Assembly: GCA_046597185.1 (NCBI GenBank)
Contig: JBKJLF010000369.1
Coordinates: 1 to 5,258 of the forward strand
Origin: CAMBDR01 sp046597185
GTDB taxonomy: Bacteria; Pseudomonadota; Gammaproteobacteria; Burkholderiales; Burkholderiaceae_D
DNA length: 5,258 bases
Direction of reading: 5' to 3'
Shown: positions 1 to 5,258 of the stretch, piece after piece
How positions within the stretch are numbered: position 1 is the first letter of the stretch
How the letters are laid out: each line of letters starts with the position of its first letter
Translations under genes and position numbers: made by a program
The notes under the pieces: model-generated
What the model saw: the letters and a program-made list of their open reading frames with translations, nothing else
Database searches by the model: none
What the model was told of the DNA's origin: nothing

Positions 1-641
1 GGGTCCAGCTCCAGTTTTTCATTTAAATTGAAGCCCTTGATATCGAGGATCTCTGCAATTGGGGCGCGCCCGAAATCGGTGTGGGTGATGCGGGCGCGTG
101 GGTTGATGCGACATAAACGGCTTTTCAGGATTTCCACTTCGGCAGGCGACACCAAATCGGTTTTCGACAGTAGCAAGCGGTCAGCAAAGCCAACCTGGCG
201 TTGCGCCTCGTCATGTTGATCGAGTTGTTGCATGGCATGCCGCGCATCGACCACGGTAATAATGGCATCGAGTAAATATTGGCTGCCGACTTCTTCATCA
301 ATAAAAAAGGTTTGCGCGACTGGGCCGGGGTTGGCCAAGCCCGTGGTTTCAATGATCACGCGCTCGAAGTGGAGTTCGCCAGCCGCGCGGCGCTGTGCCA
401 GGCTTCCCAGAGCGACAACCAAATCACCTCGTACTGTGCAACAAATACAGCCATTATTCATTTCGACGATGGTTTCATTGCTGTCTTGTACTAATATTTC
501 ATTGTCAATATTCTCTTGGCCAAATTCGTTTTCGATGACCGCTATTTTTTGACCATGGTTCTCTTGCAAAATGCGGTTGAGCAAAGTGGTTTTGCCTGCG
601 CCAAGAAAACCAGTCAGAATGGTGGTGGGAATGAGTGCCAT
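1..641 (-). CDS. CobW/COG0523-family GTPase (G3E metallochaperone), C-terminus missing
   Basis: This is the N-terminal 213 codons of a G3E-family P-loop GTPase of the CobW/COG0523 group; the gene runs off the window at base 1. Visible motifs are the Walker A loop GFLGAGKTT (residues 11-19), ENEFG (37-41), the metal-binding CxCC motif in GCICC (64-68), ETTGLANP (98-105, Walker B/G3 region) and SKTDL (159-163), which stands in for the G4 NKxD. Family members couple GTP hydrolysis to delivery of a metal (zinc, cobalt or similar) to a target protein in the cytoplasm. The metal cannot be told from this part. The C-terminal CobW_C domain, and any His-rich stretch before it, would lie outside the window; family members are usually about 320-400 residues. 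The ATG at 641 sits just before the Walker strand, as expected, with only a weak purine-rich RBS (GCAGAGAC). It lies about 100 nt downstream of xerC on the same strand. Confidence 0.93.
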   Translation of the reverse strand, partial: MALIPTTILTGFLGAGKTTLLNRILQENHGQKIAVIENEFGQENIDNEILVQDSNETIVEMNNGCICCTVRGDLVVALGSLAQRRAAGELHFERVIIETTGLANPGPVAQTFFIDEEVGSQYLLDAIITVVDARHAMQQLDQHDEAQRQVGFADRLLLSKTDLVSPAEVEILKSRLCRINPRARITHTDFGRAPIAEILDIKGFNLNEKLELD

Positions 642-670
642 TGTCTCTGCTCTATTTTGAATAAAACCAC

Positions 671-698
671 AATATGGTATTGAAATGTTGGAAATCAA
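671..698 (-). promoter_or_regulatory. Candidate sigma70 promoter for the CobW-type GTPase gene
   Basis: On the minus strand a TTGATT -35-like hexamer (698-693) is followed after 16 nt by a CATATT -10-like hexamer (676-671), each matching consensus at 4 of 6 positions. A transcript starting near 665 would have a leader of about 24 nt. No clear intrinsic terminator is seen between xerC and this gene, so co-transcription with xerC is also possible. Eye-based match only. Confidence 0.25.
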
Positions 699-742
699 GT
701 GGCGTTGACAGCGATTTTCGCGCGATTTTACCGGAGCCGGGA

Positions 743-1708
743 TTATTTGCGCTTGGCACGTGGATGGGCGGCATCATACACATGGGCCAGGTGCTGGAAG
801 TCCAGTGCCGTGTACACCTGGGTTGAGGCGATGCTACTATGCCCCAGCATTTCTTGTACGGCGCGTAAATCGCCACTCGATTGTAAGACGTGGCTGGCAA
901 ACGAATGGCGCAGCATATGAGGGTGAACGTGGGTGGGCATGGCTTGCTGTTGGGCGTGCGCCTTTAAGCGCAGTTGCACCACGCGTGGCGACATGCGGCG
1001 TGCGCGCTCGTTGAGAAACAATGCCGCTTCGTCGGGGGCCGCCAATAATGGGCGTTGTGTCAGCCAGTCTTGCAGTGCGTCGAGTGCGGCTTGGCCAATT
1101 GGCACGCGCCGCATCTTGTTACCTTTGCCGGTGACGGTCACTTCGCGCTCGGCCAAATCAATCCACCCCGGCGAATTATTGGGCGCGCCATGGTAACGGA
1201 AATCGAGTGAGCATAATTCGGAGACGCGTAAGCCACTCGAATACAATAATTCAAACATGGCACGATTGCATGCCAGGTTTGCCAACTCAAGCGCATCCAG
1301 GTGTGCTGTCGGGTTGGGGCTTGGGCTGACCAAATGGACTGCCTCATCAACACCCAATGCTTTGGGGAGCGGTTTGCTGCGTTTGGGGCCTTTTACCCCT
1401 TGTATGGGATTGCTGTCCAGGCTGGCATCAGCCTGTTCGGCCAGCCAGTTGAAAAAACTGCGCCAAGCCGATAATTTGCGTGCCAATGAGTGTGGGCTTA
1501 AACCTTGGGCGTGTAATTGGGCACTGATTTTGCGTATTGCAAAATGTTTGATGTCTTGCCATGCTGTGGCAGGCAGTAGCGCTTGCAATTGTTCCAAATC
1601 ACTCCGATAGCTGGAGACGGTAAGGGGTGAGAGTTGGCGTTGATACAAGAGGTGAGCCAGATACGCCTCAAGTAATGGTTGATTGGCGTTCTGGGGCATG
1701 ATTGGCAC
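743..1708 (-). CDS. xerC: Tyrosine recombinase XerC
   Basis: This is a site-specific tyrosine recombinase of 321 aa (E. coli XerC is 298 aa). With XerD it resolves chromosome dimers at dif during division. The N-terminal SAM-like core-binding domain spans about residues 10-95 and the catalytic domain about 115-315. All six catalytic residues are present: R161 (GLRVSEL), K195 (TGKGNK), H264 and R267 (HPHMLRHSFASH), H290 (LGHSS) and the nucleophile Y299 (VYT). A short extra loop at about 170-182 separates the first Arg motif from the beta-hairpin Lys and accounts for part of the extra length. The longest reading starts at GTG 1708, overlapping the DUF484 stop by one base (TAGTG), which suggests translational coupling. 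An in-frame ATG at 1699 (residue 4) is the alternative; neither has a well-spaced Shine-Dalgarno. XerC rather than XerD is inferred from similarity and the DUF484 neighbour. Confidence 0.95.
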   Translation of the reverse strand: MPIMPQNANQPLLEAYLAHLLYQRQLSPLTVSSYRSDLEQLQALLPATAWQDIKHFAIRKISAQLHAQGLSPHSLARKLSAWRSFFNWLAEQADASLDSNPIQGVKGPKRSKPLPKALGVDEAVHLVSPSPNPTAHLDALELANLACNRAMFELLYSSGLRVSELCSLDFRYHGAPNNSPGWIDLAEREVTVTGKGNKMRRVPIGQAALDALQDWLTQRPLLAAPDEAALFLNERARRMSPRVVQLRLKAHAQQQAMPTHVHPHMLRHSFASHVLQSSGDLRAVQEMLGHSSIASTQVYTALDFQHLAHVYDAAHPRAKRK

Positions 1709-2415
1709 TAATCCAACAGGCAGGCGAGTGCGGAACTGGAGGTGGCGGAAATTTGCAGTAAAAAGTCGGTTGCCATGCTGGCGGCAAAGCGATCTTCATT
1801 GGAGGAACCTAATATTAACAAGCCAAAGGTTTCCCGGTCAGGCAGGCGCAAAGGCAGCATCGCTAGCGAGCGAATATCTTGCCCATCTTCAATCCAACTG
1901 ACCGCCTCAAAATCATTATTGATGCCGCAATAAGGCGTTGTCAGACTATTGGCAAAGATGCTCACATCTTCTGAAACATCTTTCACAAACCAAGTGTGTG
2001 AAAAATCGCTGGCTACCCGCCAGAGCCGCAAAGTCGCATAGGGCACATTGAAAATTGAACGCAAGCCATCGATTAAAACATGGGGTAAATCCACATCGTT
2101 ACGCGCCAGCAGTAAATTTTTTGACCAGTCATTAAATTTTTGGTTGAGCGCTTCATTTTCGTGCGCGGTACGAATAAATTCAGCCAAGCGTAATTCCAGC
2201 GCTTTATATTTACTGCGCATGACTTCCATTTGCCGCTCTTGCAAGGAAATGGCGCGACCTGTGAGTGGGCTGCTTAATTGAATTTGCGCCAGTAAGGCGC
2301 TATGCTCTTGAAAAAATTCGGGGTGCTCGGCCAGATAATTGGCAATGGCAGCGGAGTCCAGCGGTGCGCTCATGGTCTCGGTCGATTCTGTGGAAAAATG
2401 GGAAGCGGTACTCAA
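1708..2415 (-). CDS. DUF484 family protein (GAF-like), xerC partner
   Basis: This is a 235-aa cytoplasmic protein of the DUF484 family, typically encoded directly upstream of xerC in gamma- and betaproteobacteria; its biochemical role is not established. The family hallmark is at residues 22-60: a helical YLAEHPEFFQEHSALL stretch followed by SLQERQMEVMRSKY. A helical, probably coiled-coil segment (about 60-95, with HENEALNQKF) leads into a GAF-like C-terminal half, with FGLLILGSSNEDRF (197-210) and MATDFLLQISA (214-224). No signal peptide or membrane segment is seen. The start chosen is TTG at 2415 because GGAG (2425-2422) lies 6 nt upstream; an in-frame ATG at 2373 (residue 15) has a weaker upstream GAG and lies closer to the conserved domain. 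The gene ends in TAG, overlapping the GTG start of xerC. The gap to the upstream porin terminator is only about 35-60 nt. Confidence 0.9.
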   Translation of the reverse strand: MSTASHFSTESTETMSAPLDSAAIANYLAEHPEFFQEHSALLAQIQLSSPLTGRAISLQERQMEVMRSKYKALELRLAEFIRTAHENEALNQKFNDWSKNLLLARNDVDLPHVLIDGLRSIFNVPYATLRLWRVASDFSHTWFVKDVSEDVSIFANSLTTPYCGINNDFEAVSWIEDGQDIRSLAMLPLRLPDRETFGLLILGSSNEDRFAASMATDFLLQISATSSSALACLLD

Positions 2416-2421
2416 GCGTAT

Positions 2422-2425
2422 CTCC
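2422..2425 (-). promoter_or_regulatory. Shine-Dalgarno site deciding the DUF484 TTG start
   Basis: Minus-strand GGAG lies 6 nt before the TTG at 2415. This supports the TTG over the in-frame ATG at 2373. Confidence 0.55.
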
Positions 2426-2434
2426 GGTCATTTG

Positions 2435-2454
2435 GCAGCAAAAAGCAGCAAAAA
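2435..2454. repeat. Perfect tandem repeat, 2 x 10 bp
   Basis: GCAGCAAAAA occurs twice back to back on the plus strand (2435-2444 and 2445-2454). Read on the minus strand it gives two successive T5 tracts just after the porin 1 terminator stem, so the terminator tail is duplicated. Confidence 0.85.
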
Positions 2455-2475
2455 GGGCACCCTGGGGTGCCCTTT
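2440..2475 (-). terminator. Rho-independent terminator of porin 1
   Basis: AAAGGGCACC (2452-2461) and GGTGCCCTTT (2466-2475) form a perfect 10-bp stem with a 4-nt loop. In the porin 1 transcript the stem starts about 18 nt after the stop codon and is followed by a T5 tract and, 5 nt later, a second T5 tract. On the plus strand the stem is followed only by TTTGGG, so it is a good terminator mainly for the minus strand. Confidence 0.88.
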
Positions 2476-2493
2476 GGGCCATCATGCAAAACA

Positions 2494-3774
2494 TTAAAAC
2501 TTATGACGGATACCGAATTGCAGTGCGCGGCTGCTTTCGCCAGCCGCGCTGGTAAAGCCGCCCGAGGCACTTGCTACGCCAAGGGCATATTGGCCGAAGT
2601 TACGGTTTTTGATGTAGCCAACCACGGTGTAAAGATCGGTGCGCTTGGATAGGAAGTGGTCATAGCCAATCGCATATTGGGTGACATCGCTATTGGTTGC
2701 AGAGCGGTCATTTTGATGGCTGATCGACGTCATGATGCGGCCACCGCCCAACTTGTAATGCATACCCAAGGAAACGCTTTCAACATCAAGCTTGAAGTTG
2801 TTGACCAGGTTGGTGACGAAGACATTGCGCAGGGCCGCTGCTGTTGGCGCGCCCAATGGTGCCAATGTCGGGGCAATGCTGGCATCCCAGGTTGCGGTAA
2901 ATACCGGAATCAACACGGAATGGTCGTTGCGGTTGTTTTGGTAGCCTGCAAAAAACTTAAAGTCGCCTGTGGTGTAAGAGCCGCCGATGACGCGGGTGAT
3001 CAAGCCAGTTTGATTGCTTTGATCCGTACCACGGTTGTAGCCGATACCCACATCCCAGCCGTTTTTCTTGTAGGCGATCCGTGCACCAGCAAAGTGGTCA
3101 TCCAGACCGACGTAGCCGGAATTTTTGAAGCCCCACATGACCGAAGCGCCCCAGCCATCTTTTTCGATGCGATATTGCAGCGATTTGTCGGAGCGAATCG
3201 CCGAGCCAGTGGTTAAGAGACCACCCAAGCCGCCTGTGATATTACCCCAGTTACCTGCGGTGCCCAGTTCAAATGTTTCGGCTGCAGCAAATACTTCATA
3301 AGCCGGAGTGTATTGGCGGCCAGCAATAAATGCACCGAAAGGTGTTACCAAGCCTACCGCTGAAGTGCGATCAAACAAGGCGTTATTGCTATTGACATTG
3401 ACAGCTGGCTGCAAAGCGCCGCGAATGGTTGGCAGCAGGCGTGGGCCTAAGGCATCCATGCCGCGAGTCAAGGCAAAACCTTGATTGGTGGACAGATTGC
3501 CTACCTGTTGTTTGCCGGTGTCGAGTTCAATCCGTGCTTCGAGTTGGAAAACAGCGCGATAGCCGCCGCCCAAATCTTCAGAGCCTTTAAAGCCAAGGCG
3601 CGAGCCGTCAGCAATGCCGCTTACCAGTTTGACGGTGGGGTCGCTGCCGCTGCTACCATTGTTGCTGATTTGAATGCCTGCGTCCACAATACCGTAGATG
3701 GTGACATTGGATTGAGCCAATACAGGGGCAGCGAAGCAAATTGCGACGGCCGCTGCTAATAAATTTTTGTTCAT
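2494..3774 (-). CDS. Outer-membrane general porin (Omp32/OpcP-like), porin 1
   Basis: This is a 426-aa trimeric-type beta-barrel porin forming a passive diffusion channel in the outer membrane. A Sec signal peptide (residues 1-20, ending PVLA) is followed by the mature start QSNVTIYGIVDAG, typical of Burkholderiales porins. GSRLGFKGSEDLGGGYRAVFQLE (58-79) is the conserved second/third strand region. FDRTSAVGLVTPFGAFIAGRQYTPAYE (134-160) leads into the constriction loop L3. GYDHFLSKRTDLYTVVGY (370-387) and the closing FGIRHKF, with terminal Phe for BAM recognition, complete the barrel. It is longer than the usual 340-390 aa: extra sequence appears at about 95-132, before the L3 strand, and at about 290-325, a hydrophobic Ala/Pro/Leu-rich probable surface loop. 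ATG at 3774 has a weak GGGA 7 nt upstream. It has its own terminator and lies downstream of a second porin. Substrate specificity cannot be read from sequence. Confidence 0.93.
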   Translation of the reverse strand: MNKNLLAAAVAICFAAPVLAQSNVTIYGIVDAGIQISNNGSSGSDPTVKLVSGIADGSRLGFKGSEDLGGGYRAVFQLEARIELDTGKQQVGNLSTNQGFALTRGMDALGPRLLPTIRGALQPAVNVNSNNALFDRTSAVGLVTPFGAFIAGRQYTPAYEVFAAAETFELGTAGNWGNITGGLGGLLTTGSAIRSDKSLQYRIEKDGWGASVMWGFKNSGYVGLDDHFAGARIAYKKNGWDVGIGYNRGTDQSNQTGLITRVIGGSYTTGDFKFFAGYQNNRNDHSVLIPVFTATWDASIAPTLAPLGAPTAAALRNVFVTNLVNNFKLDVESVSLGMHYKLGGGRIMTSISHQNDRSATNSDVTQYAIGYDHFLSKRTDLYTVVGYIKNRNFGQYALGVASASGGFTSAAGESSRALQFGIRHKF

Positions 3775-3794
3775 GATGTGATCCCGGAAATGAG

Positions 3795-3821
3795 TTTATA
3801 TTTTATACAATGCGTTTACAA
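3795..3821 (-). promoter_or_regulatory. Candidate proximal promoter of porin 1
   Basis: On the minus strand TTGTAA (3821-3816) and TATAAA (3800-3795) are separated by 15 nt. The spacing is short, and the leader would be only about 14 nt. A second TATAAA-like hexamer lies at 3807-3802 in the same AT-rich patch, so the exact hexamer is uncertain. Confidence 0.25.
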
Positions 3822-3857
3822 TTCGGCTATCTGTACTATGCCATTCTTCTGGTGTCA

Positions 3858-3867
3858 TGTATAGCAT
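3858..3867 (-). promoter_or_regulatory. Candidate distal extended -10 promoter of porin 1
   Basis: On the minus strand TGC precedes TATACA (3863-3858), an extended -10 arrangement with no good -35. It would give a leader of about 77 nt, a usual length for porin mRNAs controlled by small RNAs. Weak, eye-based evidence. Confidence 0.22.
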
Positions 3868-3884
3868 GCAACGCAGTTTAATTA

Positions 3885-3917
3885 GTTATGGTTGTGAAAA
3901 CGACACAAACCATACAA
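3885..3917. repeat. Imperfect inverted repeat upstream of porin 1, possible operator
   Basis: The arms ATGGTTGTG (3888-3896) and CACAAACCAT (3904-3913) are complementary with a single bulged base and a 7-nt AAAACGA centre. Pairing can extend to GTT (3885-3887) and AAC (3915-3917) after a short bulge. The dyad lies 110-145 nt upstream of the porin 1 start and just downstream of the porin 2 terminator, where a transcription-factor site would be expected. It has no T-run on either side, so it does not look like a terminator. Confidence 0.5.
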
Positions 3918-3928
3918 CGCGATTCTAG

Positions 3929-3960
3929 AAAAAAGGGCACAACGAGTGCGCCCTTTTTTT
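3929..3960 (-). terminator. Rho-independent terminator of porin 2
   Basis: On the minus strand A7 (3960-3954), GGGCGCAC (3953-3946), a 5-nt loop TCGTT and GTGCCC (3940-3935) are followed by T6 (3934-3929). The stem pairs GCAC with GTGC, then GG with CC across one bulged C, then a G-U pair and the A/T flanks. It begins about 48 nt after the porin 2 stop. The T7 on the other strand could make it bidirectional, but no plus-strand gene is seen. Confidence 0.85.
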
Positions 3961-3971
3961 AAATCTACAAA

Positions 3972-4005
3972 AATGCATCGGGTCATGCAACAACCCGGTC
4001 GCATT
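3972..4005 (-). other. Stem-loop immediately after the porin 2 stop codon
   Basis: AATGC (3972-3976) pairs with GCATT (4001-4005), and CGGGT (3979-3983) pairs with ACCCG (3993-3997), with a 2x3 internal loop and a 9-nt apical loop. It begins 2 nt after the TAA (4010-4008) in the porin 2 transcript and has no T-run of its own. It could protect the mRNA 3' end or be part of a 3'-UTR RNA ending at the terminator further down. Confidence 0.4.
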
Positions 4006-4007
4006 GA

Positions 4008-5078
4008 TTAGAAGTTGTGATGCACACCCACGTCAAATGCATTGGTGCTGGTGGTGCTGCCACCAACAGAGCCAACTGCAGTGTTAGGAGTGCGGCGTTT
4101 CCACACGTCTGCGTACAAGAATGTACGCTTGGACAAATTGTGTTCGTAGCCGAGCGACCATTGAGTATTGTTCGCAACGCCGGAAGTGCCAACCGCTGTT
4201 GCTGAACCTGCAGTTGTAATGATGCCGCCAGCATTGACTGGTGAACGGGCATCGCTCACGTTACGGCCGTAGCCAGCCAAAACAACGCCGCTGGATACAG
4301 GTGCTTGCAAGCCCAACACATAGCCTTTGGTGGTGGTGCCGCCATTTGGTTTTTGACGTGCGTAGGAAGCCAATACTTTCAGGTTGTTAGCCGATGTAAT
4401 GGTGTAAGCGCCAGCCAGATTCCAGAAACGGGTTTCGATGCCATTGCGCTCGTAACCTGTCATCAGGGACAGAGGGCCGTTGTTGTAAGTGCCCGAGAAA
4501 GAGTACGCATTCACAGTTGGTGTGCCAGCGCCCAGTGCTTCTTTGCTTGCCAAAGAGAAATTGGCTTGGAAGCCGCCACCAAACACGGGTGAGTTATAGA
4601 AAATCGCATTTGAGAAGCGATTTGTTGAACTGCCTGTGTTTTGTGGGTCGCTGTTGTAGCCAGCGATGGCGTAGGTTACCAGATTGCCACGATTACTATC
4701 GAAGCTCCATGGTTCATATGCGCCAGAAGATTCTTGCATTGCGGTTAAGCCACGGCCCAAACGGATTTGACCAAAGTCACCCTTCAAGCCAACACGGGTT
4801 TGGCCTTGAAATAATGGACGGTTAGGCGCTGCTTCAGTCGTGCCAGTGTCGGGCTCGTAACGCATTTCGAGTTGGAATACGGCCGATAAACCGCCGCCCA
4901 GATCTTCAACGCCTTTGAAGCCCAGCTTGTTGTTGTCGCCACGGCCCAAGGCAGTGGTTTGGTTTTGTACTTTGATCACGCCAATATCAACTGCACCGTA
5001 CACGGTCACATTGGATTGGGCTTGTGCTGCACTGGCTACGAAAGCCAAAGCTGCGAGTGCTAATAATGATTTTTTCAT
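4008..5078 (-). CDS. Outer-membrane general porin (Omp32/OpcP-like), porin 2
   Basis: This is a 356-aa general porin, the usual length for the betaproteobacterial family, forming a trimeric diffusion channel in the outer membrane. The signal peptide is residues 1-20 (MKK start, hydrophobic core, ending AAQA) and the mature protein begins QSNVTVYGAVDIG. Family features are KLGFKGVEDLGGGLSAVFQLE (51-71), TRVGLKGDFGQIRLGRG (94-110) leading into loop L3, FYNSPVFGGGFQANFSLA (160-177), and a C-terminal WSLGYEHNLSKRTFLYADVW (307-326) followed by GVHHNF with terminal Phe. The ATG at 5078 is well supported by AAGGA (5090-5086) 7 nt upstream. It shares only the general family pattern with porin 1 downstream (short L3 lead-in, no long insert), so the two are diverged paralogues. 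Its own terminator makes it a single-gene unit. Confidence 0.95.
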   Translation of the reverse strand: MKKSLLALAALAFVASAAQAQSNVTVYGAVDIGVIKVQNQTTALGRGDNNKLGFKGVEDLGGGLSAVFQLEMRYEPDTGTTEAAPNRPLFQGQTRVGLKGDFGQIRLGRGLTAMQESSGAYEPWSFDSNRGNLVTYAIAGYNSDPQNTGSSTNRFSNAIFYNSPVFGGGFQANFSLASKEALGAGTPTVNAYSFSGTYNNGPLSLMTGYERNGIETRFWNLAGAYTITSANNLKVLASYARQKPNGGTTTKGYVLGLQAPVSSGVVLAGYGRNVSDARSPVNAGGIITTAGSATAVGTSGVANNTQWSLGYEHNLSKRTFLYADVWKRRTPNTAVGSVGGSTTSTNAFDVGVHHNF

Positions 5079-5258
5079 TTTGAAGTCCTTGTTAAGATAA
5101 ATCGGTTAAAGATCCGTAAATCTGTGAAGCGGCTAGCGAGCGGATGAGCTGAACATTAATCGTAACTTGTCCGCAACGTGGCGAATTAGTGTTTTAGCAG
5201 GGCCTGAATTGGTGATAAGTGCTAAAAACGTGTACTGCTGTTGTATTCTACAGACGAT
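5079..5258 (-). promoter_or_regulatory. Upstream untranslated region of porin 2 with strong RBS
   Basis: This non-coding stretch holds AAGGA at 5090-5086, 7 nt before the porin 2 ATG, and an inverted repeat at 5192-5227. I could not find a convincing sigma70 pair. TTCACA (minus strand, near 5128) resembles a -35 box but has no fitting -10. No coding sequence is seen, and the gene further upstream lies outside the window. Confidence 0.5.
5192..5227. repeat. Inverted repeat with 8-bp perfect arms upstream of porin 2
   Basis: TTTTAGCA (5192-5199) and TGCTAAAA (5220-5227) are perfect inverted arms separated by 20 nt, lying 114-150 nt upstream of the porin 2 start. There is no T-run to make it a terminator. 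Arm length and position would suit a dimeric regulator or a leader hairpin. Confidence 0.45.

Noticed and set aside
712..730. Direct repeat CGATTTT..CGATTTT between xerC and the GTPase gene as an attachment or dif-like site
   Set aside because: The repeat is only 7 bp with 4 nt between copies, and it lacks the XerC/XerD arm sequences of a dif site. Best explained by chance.
1257..1610. 117-codon open frame on the plus strand inside xerC
   Set aside because: It is antisense to xerC, whose catalytic residues are all intact. The product matches no family I recognise.
2656..3216. 186-codon open frame on the plus strand inside porin 1
   Set aside because: It is antisense to a clear porin and translates to a low-complexity, Ala/Val/Asp-rich sequence with no recognisable motif and no RBS. 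It is a shadow of porin codon usage.
3733..3774. Porin 1 as a lipoprotein because of Cys13 in its signal peptide
   Set aside because: The residue before Cys13 is Ile, which does not fit a lipobox, and a normal signal peptidase I site (VLA-QSN) follows at residue 20.
3888..3913. CRP-like site (TGTG...CACA)
   Set aside because: The half-sites are 7 nt apart instead of the 8 required by the CRP consensus. It is kept only as an unassigned dyad.
1..5258. Mobile element, CRISPR, toxin-antitoxin or phage-defence system
   Set aside because: No transposase, repeat array, small paired genes or defence domains are seen. XerC here is the housekeeping recombinase with its DUF484 partner, not an integron or phage integrase.

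Overview
The window comes from a Gram-negative bacterium, most likely a betaproteobacterium of the Burkholderiales. Three things suggest this: two trimeric general porins of the Omp32/OpcP type, with the mature N-terminus QSN-V-T-(I/V)-YG and a C-terminal Phe; a DUF484-xerC gene pair; and a CobW-type GTPase next to xerC. Base composition looks moderate, near 50 % GC by eye. An Oxalobacteraceae-like host is a guess from gene order, not something the sequence proves.

All five genes lie on the minus strand, so transcription runs from high to low coordinates. In that order they are: porin 2 (5078-4008) with a 3' stem-loop and an intrinsic terminator; a non-coding gap of about 150 nt with a clear inverted repeat and candidate promoters; porin 1 (3774-2494) with its own terminator; a DUF484 protein (2415-1708), whose stop codon overlaps by one base the GTG start of xerC (1708-743); and a CobW/COG0523 GTPase (641 to the window edge, C-terminus missing). 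The last 180 nt (5079-5258) is the untranslated region upstream of porin 2.

The genes form two functional blocks. The porins are separately terminated outer-membrane channels with related terminators, probably an old tandem duplication that has since diverged. DUF484-xerC is a conserved chromosome-maintenance pair: XerC is the tyrosine recombinase that resolves chromosome dimers at dif. In many proteobacteria dapF lies directly upstream of this pair, but here a porin does. The gap between the porin terminator and the DUF484 start is very short. The CobW GTPase follows after about 100 nt and may have its own promoter.

This is largely an ordinary core-genome region. I found no mobile element, CRISPR array, RNA gene or plainly new system. 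The points worth a second look are regulatory: two inverted repeats upstream of the porins, a stem-loop right after the porin 2 stop, a tandem 10-bp repeat in the porin 1 terminator tail, and the unclear promoter for DUF484-xerC.
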